Assembly (NCBI GenBank): GCA_023135215.1
Contig: JAGLTP010000089.1
Location: 1 to 11,335 of the forward strand
DNA length: 11,335 bases
From: Candidatus Heimdallarchaeota archaeon
GTDB lineage: Archaea; Asgardarchaeota; Heimdallarchaeia; Heimdallarchaeales; Heimdallarchaeaceae
Direction of reading: 5' to 3'
A program made the position numbers and the translations under genes. Shown in pieces: positions 5,765 to 11,335 of the stretch (positions within the stretch are counted from its first letter, which is position 1; every line of letters begins with the position of its first letter). The notes below the pieces were generated by a model that searched no databases, was not told the DNA's origin, and worked only from the letters and a program-made list of their open reading frames with translations.

Positions 5765-6655
5765 TTAATCCTCAGTTATTGATTCTTCGTCTTCTTCCTG
5801 TTCTTTAGTGTCCTTTTCTTCATCCCTAAGTTTCATTGCTGCTTTTACATAGACAAGATCTGCAAGAAAAGCTTTCAGTGGTATAATTGTTAGACCCATT
5901 AAGTAGATAATTCCACCAAGAACTGCCAGAGAAATCCACAAAGCACCACCTTGAATGAAAACAGGGGTTAACATTAACCCTACTAAAGAGAATAATAGGG
6001 TACCTAAAGCATAATTCCAGATAATTGTTATTGATTTAACCGGTCTTTTAATCTGAAATGTTTTGTATAACCAATTTGAACTAACATAATAGATTCCGAA
6101 AAATGGTGCTGATAGTAGAAGTGCTCCCCCTAGAATTCCTGCAATAATTGGTAAAACTATAATCTGAAAGAATGCTAATCCTATACCAATAATAGCTACT
6201 CCAGCTGCAATTAAAGCTAATGCAAGTCCTAAAGCCTCTATTGTTGCACCAAAAACTGAAGAAGTAGGTAATGGTCCACCTAAAAATCCTAATGCTCGTA
6301 CTTTATTATACGGATATTTTAGAGACGTTGGTTTGTAGGGTGTCCCTTCCTCAAAAACTTGAAATTTTGGTTTTGGTTTTGGTTGTATTTGCCTAACGGG
6401 GGATATGGGAGGCCACATGACGATTTTTTGTTGTCCTTGCTCTTTTATCTCTCCAGCTCTTTCATCTAATCTAACTGGTTCTGATGTTTCTACCTTAGAG
6501 ATATCTGCTCCACATAGGGCACAAAATGCATCATCATGATTGTTTAATTCTTGGCACTCTGGACACGTCTTTAAGCTTTGGCCACAATATTTACAAAACT
6601 TTGATGACTCTCTTATTTGCCTATGACAGTAAGGGCATTCGTTCATTGAACTCAT
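5765..6655 (-). CDS. Double zinc-ribbon membrane protein
   Basis: This protein of 296 residues has three clear parts. The N-terminus holds two tandem zinc ribbons: Cys 7, 10, 21 and 24, then Cys 31, 34, 45 and 48. A polar Pro/Lys-rich linker (about 50-130) contains PKPKPK. Then come four membrane helices at about 137-160, 162-188, 212-236 and 239-262. The tail after 270 is highly acidic (many Glu/Asp). The ribbons and the tail are probably cytoplasmic. The function is unknown; such zinc-ribbon membrane proteins are common in archaea and are thought to mediate protein contacts. The TATA-like element at 6681-6690 places the start at ATG 6655; TTG 6664 and ATG 6646 are alternatives. Confidence 0.85.
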   Translation of the reverse strand: MSSMNECPYCHRQIRESSKFCKYCGQSLKTCPECQELNNHDDAFCALCGADISKVETSEPVRLDERAGEIKEQGQQKIVMWPPISPVRQIQPKPKPKFQVFEEGTPYKPTSLKYPYNKVRALGFLGGPLPTSSVFGATIEALGLALALIAAGVAIIGIGLAFFQIIVLPIIAGILGGALLLSAPFFGIYYVSSNWLYKTFQIKRPVKSITIIWNYALGTLLFSLVGLMLTPVFIQGGALWISLAVLGGIIYLMGLTIIPLKAFLADLVYVKAAMKLRDEEKDTKEQEEDEESITED

Positions 6656-6680
6656 AACTTTCAAGAAGCTGATACATCAT

Positions 6681-6690
6681 AACTTTATAT
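6681..6690 (-). promoter_or_regulatory. TATA box of the zinc-ribbon membrane protein gene
   Basis: ATATAAAGTT on the - strand is centred about 31 bases before the ATG at 6655. It sits directly downstream of the hairpin/T-run terminator of the preceding dehydrogenase gene. Confidence 0.55.
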
Positions 6691-6700
6691 TGTTTTCTTT

Positions 6701-6741
6701 TTATAAAAAAATGAAAAATGGAAAGCTAATTCTTAGCTTTC
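6701..6741 (-). terminator. Hairpin plus T-run terminator of the dehydrogenase gene
   Basis: A perfect 9-base-pair inverted repeat (GAAAGCTAA at 6721-6729 and TTAGCTTTC at 6733-6741, three-base loop) starts 4 bases after the dehydrogenase stop. On the - strand it is followed by two T-runs, TTTTT and TTTTTT, within 20 bases. The shape is that of an intrinsic terminator. Archaeal termination depends mostly on the T-runs, and the hairpin may additionally stabilise the mRNA 3' end. Confidence 0.7.
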
Positions 6742-6745
6742 TTTT

Positions 6746-9700
6746 CTATTTTTTTTCAATAGATTTGTTTAGAAGAATTACTGGATGAGAAACATCTTTT
6801 TTGGTTCCATGTTCAATTTGCATTGCACAAGTTGGGCAATCTGTTAAAGCAAAATCTATGTTTTCTTTTGAAATTGCATCAAACATGGGTTCCCCTATTT
6901 TCATAGATGCATCATAATTTTCTTTCTTCATTCCCCAGCTACCTGATATACCACAGCAAGTATCTACTATTTTTTCGGTTTCTAAATTTGGAATTTTTTG
7001 CAATAATTCATATGACACAGAGGTTATATCTCTCTGAGCTCTTAAATGACAAGAAGTGTGGTAAGCAACATTTGCATTTATTGAACCAAATGCTAAATCA
7101 ACTTCCCCTTCTTCCATCATCTTATTAACAAATTCTGTAGTCAAGTAAGTGTGTTCTGCTATCTTTTCTGTCCTTGAATCCGGTATCATTTCTTCGAATT
7201 CGACTTTAAGTGCTAATGCACAACTTGTACAGCTGGTAATTATATCATATCCGTCTTGAACATATTTGTATAAATTATCTACATTGAATTGTGCATTCTT
7301 GGAAAAGACATCCTTTACTCCATATGAAAAAGCAGGACTACCACAGCATGTCTGATCACAAACATCAACAGAAACACCTAGTTTTTCCATTAGTTCAACA
7401 GTTGCTATACCTATATCTGGAGTAATAGCATTTGCAGAACATCCGTGGTAATAGACAACCTTTCTCTTTCCTTCTTTGAGATATTCATCTGATTTCTTGT
7501 GTTTTTTCCACCACTTTAGAAAAGTTTTGTTTGTAAAATTAGGCATTTTTCGTTTATATGATATTCCAACCGCTAAGTCCATCCCTAATCTTACTCCAAT
7601 AAAACTAGTCGCCCATCCAGAAATTGGTGCAAAGATGGAAGCCATCTTTCCTATGAACCCAATATTTGCTAGAGTTTTATTTCTAACGTATTGGTGTGTT
7701 AGATGTGCAGATCTTCTAAATAACTTATATGCTTTTCTTGGATAGATTGATCTTGGGAAGAAATGCCAAATTTTTGGTCTATGATAATCCATATATTGGG
7801 ATTTCATTTCAGCCATCACTCGACCTGTATCAACTTCACTTGGACATTCAAAAGAACAATTTTGGCATCCTATACAATTGTAAATAATGTGTTCGAAGAG
7901 TTCATGATTCATTAGTTCATCATAATCGTATTCTCCTTCAAGATACCCTCTCATCATGTTATTTTTTGCCCTTGGTAAAACAAATTCCTCATTCTTTCCT
8001 TTATACACAGGGCACATTACTAGCTGAGTAGTATCCATACCACACTTACCACATCCAAAACATGTTTCGATTGTTGAATTGAATTGATCTTCTTCCCAAC
8101 TTAACAAGGTATCAGGTTGAATAGTTGAATAATCGGCTCCATATCTGAAATTTTCCATTAACACATTTTCATTATCAGTTATTTTATTATCTGGATTGAA
8201 AATTCTGTAAGGATCAAAAGTAGATCGCACCTCATGTAAGAGATTGAAGAATTCATCTCCATACTGTCTTCTTATGAATCTTGCTCTTACTCTTCCATCG
8301 GAATGTTCCCCACTTATAACTCCACCATATTTCTGAACTAATTCAAAGCTCTTCTCTGCTAATATTTCCATTTTTTGAATATCTTCAGCATCTTTCATAT
8401 TTATGAGTGGACGATTATGAAGCAATCCTTTTCCAGCATGTCCATAAGCTATTAGTTCGATTTCTAAATCATCACAAATTTGTTGCAAATCAGCAACATA
8501 ATCTCCTAAATAATTTGTTGGAATAACTGCATCCTCAAAGAGTGCAATTATTTTTCTTTCCCCTTTTATCGTATATAACAGAGGTACTGCTGATTTTCTT
8601 GCTTCCCAAAGCTCTTCTTGCTCCTTTGGATCTTCTGATGCTCGATAACTGAAAGCAAGTTTTTCTCTTTTTACCAAAATCTCTTCAGTATTAGCAGCTA
8701 ATGTTCTGAGTTCATCAAGGTCTTCGCCTTCAAACTCTATAAGCAACATCGTATCCAACTCTTTAGGCAATTTAGCATCAATTGAAGGGTATTTTTCTCT
8801 TGTCATATCTATTAGTTTTTTGCCTAACAACTCAACTGCCGCTTTTTGTTGCTCAAGAATGAATTGTATGGATTTTCCTGCTTTTTTAATGTCATCAAAC
8901 AAAGCTAATGCAAGCACTTTATAGGTTGGTTTTGTTGTTATTCTCATTTTTAATTTTGTTATGAGACCCAATGTACCTTCCGATCCAGCAATCATTCTAA
9001 TTAGATTGATTTTACCATTCTTGATTGTGTTTCTCAATTCATATCCTGTGTTATTGTGTGGAAGATGAGGATAAGATTCAAAAATCAAATCTTTCTTTTC
9101 TTTCCAAATTTTAATTAGCTTCTTATAAATCGCCGCTTCTGCTGTATCAGCTTTGAGTATGGATTTAAATTCATCACTTTCCATTTCATATTCTTTAATA
9201 GTAATTAACTCACCATTAGGAAGAACAACTTCTAACTCCTCTACCCACTTATCGAAATCTCCATGCATAACGGAGTGGGCTCCAGAAGCATTGGTTGAAA
9301 TCATTCCTCCTAGCGTAGCATAATCAAAGCTACTTGGATCAGGAGGAATATATTTATTATGAGCATCAAGCTTTCTTTGCAAAGTTGAACCCTTCAGTCC
9401 TGGTCCCGCTATGAAATAATCTTCTTCTGGATTTATCTCGAATATTTCGTTCATGTATTTAGTGAAATCTATCACTATCCCTGCTCCGAGAGCTTGTCCT
9501 GCTACTCCACTTCCTGCTCCCCTTGCGTGTAGAGGTATTCTATTCTCAGCACAGAACTTTACAACTTGTTGAACATCTTTCACATCTTTAGGTTGTACAA
9601 CTGCTAAAGGTTTAACCTTGTATATACTAGCATCAGTTGAGTATAGGTATCTAGTAATTTTATCTTCCATAACATTTCCTTTGAATTTTCGCTTTAGCTT

Positions 9701-9784
9701 TATCCAAGGAATTAAGTTAAAAATTCGAGTGATCTCAATTCTACTTTTAAGTTTATTTTCAATATTGACAGAAAGTTCTATCAT
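6746..9784 (-). CDS. FAD-linked 2-hydroxyacid dehydrogenase fused to Fe-S/CCG domains (YdiJ-like)
   Basis: This protein of 1012 residues oxidises a D-2-hydroxyacid (such as D-2-hydroxyglutarate, D-lactate or glycolate) and passes electrons through Fe-S centres. Residues about 40-285 form the PCMH-type FAD-binding domain (RGAGSGVAGQALG at 88-100, PPDPSS and GGMISTNASGAHS). Residues about 285-535 form the FAD oxidase C-terminal domain, with GHAGKGLLH and GEHSDG supplying metal/active-site His. Two ferredoxin motifs follow (Cys 575/578/581/591 and 637/640/643/647). Two CCG domains come last (Cys 782, 813-814, 852, 855 and 912, 943-944, 983, 986), as in GlcF/GlpC. Length and order match E. coli YdiJ (about 1018 residues). 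ATG 9784 was chosen; GTG 9793 is possible. The substrate is not determined. Confidence 0.92.
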   Translation of the reverse strand: MIELSVNIENKLKSRIEITRIFNLIPWIKLKRKFKGNVMEDKITRYLYSTDASIYKVKPLAVVQPKDVKDVQQVVKFCAENRIPLHARGAGSGVAGQALGAGIVIDFTKYMNEIFEINPEEDYFIAGPGLKGSTLQRKLDAHNKYIPPDPSSFDYATLGGMISTNASGAHSVMHGDFDKWVEELEVVLPNGELITIKEYEMESDEFKSILKADTAEAAIYKKLIKIWKEKKDLIFESYPHLPHNNTGYELRNTIKNGKINLIRMIAGSEGTLGLITKLKMRITTKPTYKVLALALFDDIKKAGKSIQFILEQQKAAVELLGKKLIDMTREKYPSIDAKLPKELDTMLLIEFEGEDLDELRTLAANTEEILVKREKLAFSYRASEDPKEQEELWEARKSAVPLLYTIKGERKIIALFEDAVIPTNYLGDYVADLQQICDDLEIELIAYGHAGKGLLHNRPLINMKDAEDIQKMEILAEKSFELVQKYGGVISGEHSDGRVRARFIRRQYGDEFFNLLHEVRSTFDPYRIFNPDNKITDNENVLMENFRYGADYSTIQPDTLLSWEEDQFNSTIETCFGCGKCGMDTTQLVMCPVYKGKNEEFVLPRAKNNMMRGYLEGEYDYDELMNHELFEHIIYNCIGCQNCSFECPSEVDTGRVMAEMKSQYMDYHRPKIWHFFPRSIYPRKAYKLFRRSAHLTHQYVRNKTLANIGFIGKMASIFAPISGWATSFIGVRLGMDLAVGISYKRKMPNFTNKTFLKWWKKHKKSDEYLKEGKRKVVYYHGCSANAITPDIGIATVELMEKLGVSVDVCDQTCCGSPAFSYGVKDVFSKNAQFNVDNLYKYVQDGYDIITSCTSCALALKVEFEEMIPDSRTEKIAEHTYLTTEFVNKMMEEGEVDLAFGSINANVAYHTSCHLRAQRDITSVSYELLQKIPNLETEKIVDTCCGISGSWGMKKENYDASMKIGEPMFDAISKENIDFALTDCPTCAMQIEHGTKKDVSHPVILLNKSIEKK

Positions 9785-9824
9785 TTTACTCACTGGTTTA
9801 TAATTACGCTGATAAAATGCTTGT

Positions 9825-9834
9825 ATTATAAAAT
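9825..9834 (-). promoter_or_regulatory. Candidate TATA element of the dehydrogenase gene
   Basis: ATTTTATAAT on the - strand is centred about 46 bases before ATG 9784, implying a leader of roughly 20 bases. A second AT-rich candidate (9797-9804) lies too close to the start to be used for this ATG. The assignment is weak. Confidence 0.3.
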
Positions 9835-9865
9835 GTTTTTGTCATGCAAATTAAATTTTATTGCG

Positions 9866-9873
9866 TTTAAATA
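9866..9873 (+). promoter_or_regulatory. TATA-like element of the tnpB gene
   Basis: TTTAAATA is centred about 26 bases before the ATG at 9896, so a leaderless tnpB mRNA is expected. It could instead be part of the element's left end or target-adjacent motif. Confidence 0.45.
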
Positions 9874-9895
9874 AGGAAGTATGAAATAATAAGTG

Positions 9896-11149
9896 ATGGT
9901 AGTAGTAACTAGAACAGAAGTAATGGAATTAGGAAATGAGCCTGCTTTGGGAAGACTTTGCCATCAAGTAAAGAATCTCTACAACAGAGCTAACTATATT
10001 GTAAAGAGAATGCATCATAAAAAAGTAATTCCCTCATATTTTGAGTTGGATACATTCATGAAATTTGAGGAATGTTACAAGCTACTCCCTGCTCATACTG
10101 CACAACAAACTCTCAAACTCCTTATTAGAAATTGGAAAGCTTATTTTCATGCTGTAAAAGAATGGAAAATCAATCCCCATAGATTTCTGGGTTTTCCTCG
10201 TTCTCCGGGTTATAAATCGGTTAAGGGAGAATATTTAGCCATTGTTAGTAACCAACAAGCGAGGATAGTTAATGGTTGGCTTGTTTTACCAAAGAAAATT
10301 GGATTTACACTTAAAACTAGATTTCATGATGGGCATAAGCTTCGCGAAGTTCGTATAATCCCTAGGGGAGTTGGGTATACCGTAGAGCTTGTTTATCACA
10401 AACAAATCCCTAATTTCAAAAAGAAGAAGATTGGAAGAAAAGGAGCTTTGGATTTAGGACTAACCAACCTCGTTACCTTTGTGGATAATATCGGCAGCAG
10501 ACCGATTATTGTCAAGGACGAGGGGAAAGGAGTAAAAAGTATCACTCAGTATTATCTAAAAGAAGTGAGTAAATTACAGGAACAATATGCACAACAGCAA
10601 AGAAAAAAATTGAAGATAAGTAATAGTATGAGCTATGGAAAAGCATACCATTATACTCGAGAAAGATGGAGACGGAAGATGAAGGATTCCTTTCACAAGC
10701 TGAGTAAATTTTTGGTTGACTTGTGGGTAGAAAGAGAAATTCAGACTATAGTAATAGGGTATAATCCTAAATGGAAACAGCAAATTAGATTGAGAAGAAA
10801 AACTACTCAGATTTTTGTTACTATACCCTTTTATCAGCTAATCAAGCTTTTTACTTACAAAGCTGCTGAGCAAGGAATTAAGGTTGTTTTAATTGATGAG
10901 AGTTATACCTCAAAATGTAGTTTTTTAGACAATGAATCCGTTTGTCAACTATCACATTATCTTGGAAAAAGGGTGAAACGAGGTCTTTTTAGGTCAGCTA
11001 AAGGGATATTGATTAACTCTGACGTGAATGCTGCATACAATATCTTGTTAAAAAGCGATCCGCAAGCACTTCCTAATAGAAGTGTGGGCGGGGTAGGAGG
11101 GTATGTGATTTACCCATTTAGAGTGAGCTTCCAAGCTATGACTCTCTAA
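9896..11149 (+). CDS. tnpB: TnpB-type RNA-guided nuclease (IS200/IS605 OrfB family)
   Basis: This is an intact 417-residue TnpB-like protein. TnpB proteins are RNA-guided DNA nucleases, ancestors of Cas12, carried by IS200/IS605 and IS607 elements. RuvC-I is GALDLGLTNL with Asp186; RuvC-III is INSDVNAAYNI with Asp376. At the RuvC-II strand the usual Glu is replaced: IVIGYNPKWKQ has Gly288 there. A Glu at 335 in IDESYTSKCSFLD might substitute. The zinc ribbon is incomplete, with only single Cys at about 340 and 349 instead of two CxxC pairs. The helical region before RuvC-II (IKD-like, with RERWRRKMKDSFHKLSKF spread over about 255-272) is normal. The Gly-rich C-terminus SVGGVGG...YPFRV resembles other archaeal TnpBs. 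No tnpA neighbour is visible. ATG 9896 follows a GTG; either may start. Confidence 0.93.
   Translation: MVVVTRTEVMELGNEPALGRLCHQVKNLYNRANYIVKRMHHKKVIPSYFELDTFMKFEECYKLLPAHTAQQTLKLLIRNWKAYFHAVKEWKINPHRFLGFPRSPGYKSVKGEYLAIVSNQQARIVNGWLVLPKKIGFTLKTRFHDGHKLREVRIIPRGVGYTVELVYHKQIPNFKKKKIGRKGALDLGLTNLVTFVDNIGSRPIIVKDEGKGVKSITQYYLKEVSKLQEQYAQQQRKKLKISNSMSYGKAYHYTRERWRRKMKDSFHKLSKFLVDLWVEREIQTIVIGYNPKWKQQIRLRRKTTQIFVTIPFYQLIKLFTYKAAEQGIKVVLIDESYTSKCSFLDNESVCQLSHYLGKRVKRGLFRSAKGILINSDVNAAYNILLKSDPQALPNRSVGGVGGYVIYPFRVSFQAMTL
9896..11149 (+). mobile_element. Solo-tnpB (IS1341-like) insertion element, core only
   Basis: A tnpB gene without an accompanying Y1 transposase gene is the organisation called IS1341-like. 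The element ends cannot be fixed from one copy: no terminal inverted repeats are expected for this superfamily, and I see no convincing left-end hairpin in 9785-9895. Only the tnpB span is given, as a minimum. It lies between the dehydrogenase promoter region and a - strand gene end, so no gene in view is disrupted. Confidence 0.6.
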
Positions 11150-11215
11150 AAAAGGTTAAATTTGCTAATAAAGTGAATTACCAAACCATAAGTTTTCACT
11201 ATTTCGAAAATAGCA
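11066..11215 (+). ncRNA. Candidate omega-RNA (guide scaffold) at the tnpB 3' end
   Basis: Three small inverted repeats crowd the last 85 coding bases of tnpB: CACTTC/GAAGTG at 11067-11084, GGGTA/TACCC at 11099-11115, and a two-part stem at 11120-11145 (AGAGT/ACTCT outside AGCT/AGCT). A fourth, CTATTT/AAATAG, lies at 11199-11213 after the stop. In characterised TnpB systems the omega-RNA overlaps the tnpB 3' end and runs to the right end of the element. The placement fits, but the boundaries and fold are inference. Confidence 0.4.
11199..11213. repeat. Perfect short inverted repeat downstream of tnpB
   Basis: CTATTT and AAATAG pair around a CGA loop, 50 bases after the tnpB stop. No T-run follows on either strand (A-run on +), so it is not a clear terminator for tnpB. 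It could belong to the element's right end or to the 3' region of the - strand gene ending at 11251. Confidence 0.5.
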
Positions 11216-11250
11216 AAAAAGTAGAAAAATACAAGTAAGAAGAGAAATTC

Positions 11251-11334
11251 TTAATGTTTCAAATCTATATGCGATTGTCTAATTTTCTCTTCCTTTGTTA
11301 TTATTTCATATCGACTATCTCTACCTTTTTCCAG
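11251..11334 (-). CDS. C-terminal fragment of an unidentified protein (truncated by window edge)
   Basis: Reading in from the right edge on the - strand, one frame stays open for 27 codons to a TAA at 11251-11253, while the other two stop within 11 codons. The encoded peptide is charged (Lys/Arg/Glu-rich, with GRDSRYEIITKEEKIRQ) and ends in DLKH. It uses codons like the neighbouring genes. The GR-x-x-RYEI pattern recalls the wing of a winged-helix regulator, but this is a weak resemblance. The start lies outside the window. Confidence 0.4.
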   Translation of the reverse strand: MEKGRDSRYEIITKEEKIRQSHIDLKH

Positions 11335-11335
11335 A

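Noticed and set aside
5395..5808. Open frames of 63 and 64 codons overlapping the nitroreductase
   Set aside because: Alternative-frame shadows of the nitroreductase and its upstream region; low-complexity products without motifs.
6907..7745. Two + strand open frames (73 and 89 codons) within the dehydrogenase gene
   Set aside because: Both lie antisense to conserved CCG and Fe-S segments of the large protein, which explain the base pattern.
9618..9803. 61-codon + strand open frame over the dehydrogenase N-terminus
   Set aside because: Antisense to a credible N-terminal region; hydrophobic translation is the usual result of reading A/T-rich code backwards.
9881..9889. Tiny ATG-AAA-TAA frame just before tnpB
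   Set aside because: Two codons only, and probably upstream of the transcript start predicted from the TATA element, so not a leader peptide.
10574..10783. 69-codon - strand open frame inside tnpB
   Set aside because: Shadow of the conserved helical and RuvC-II region of TnpB.
1..11335. CRISPR array, tRNA or rRNA genes, or a multi-gene defence cluster
   Set aside because: No regularly spaced repeats, cloverleaf-like segments or rRNA-like sequence were seen in the short intergenic gaps; apart from TnpB, the genes are ordinary metabolic or unknown membrane proteins.

Overview
The window looks archaeal. It is AT-rich, and almost every gene has its own TATA-like element about 25-40 bases before the start codon, usually with no room for, or no sign of, a Shine-Dalgarno sequence. 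This is the pattern of TBP/TFB-driven, often leaderless transcripts. The gene content (small ferredoxins, a coiled-coil plus winged-helix protein, zinc-ribbon membrane proteins, an archaeal-looking sugar nucleotidyltransferase) is compatible with an Asgard or other mesophilic archaeon. That placement is inference; no rRNA or other phylogenetic marker is present.

Layout. Positions 1-183 hold the 3' part of a small ferredoxin gene. A four-helix membrane protein (229-603) and a second, clearly paralogous ferredoxin (667-879) follow on the + strand. Convergent to these, on the - strand, are a hotdog-fold thioesterase (876-1328), a diverged M29-aminopeptidase-like protein (1381-2403) and a two-helix membrane protein (2542-2841). 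A GNAT acetyltransferase (2959-3774, +) meets a sugar-1-phosphate nucleotidyltransferase (3745-4467, -) tail to tail with a 30-base coding overlap. A coiled-coil/winged-helix protein (4575-5123, +) converges on a nitroreductase (5133-5702, -), which lies downstream of a double zinc-ribbon membrane protein (5765-6655, -). A hairpin plus T-run terminator (6701-6741) separates this from a large FAD/Fe-S/CCG fusion dehydrogenase of the YdiJ/GlcD-GlcF type (6746-9784, -). Divergent from it is a solo TnpB-type nuclease gene (9896-11149, +) of the IS200/IS605 OrfB superfamily. The last 85 bases appear to hold the C-terminal end of another - strand gene.

How the genes relate. I see no multi-gene operon with a shared pathway; most genes look monocistronic and gene ends are very tightly packed. 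A loose redox theme runs through the window: two ferredoxins, a flavin nitroreductase, and a flavin/iron-sulfur 2-hydroxyacid dehydrogenase that carries its own electron-transfer domains. The most interesting items are the TnpB with a non-canonical RuvC-II site, no complete zinc ribbon and a likely embedded guide-RNA scaffold, and the ferredoxin pair that lacks one cluster-I cysteine. I did not find a multi-gene defence system or CRISPR array.
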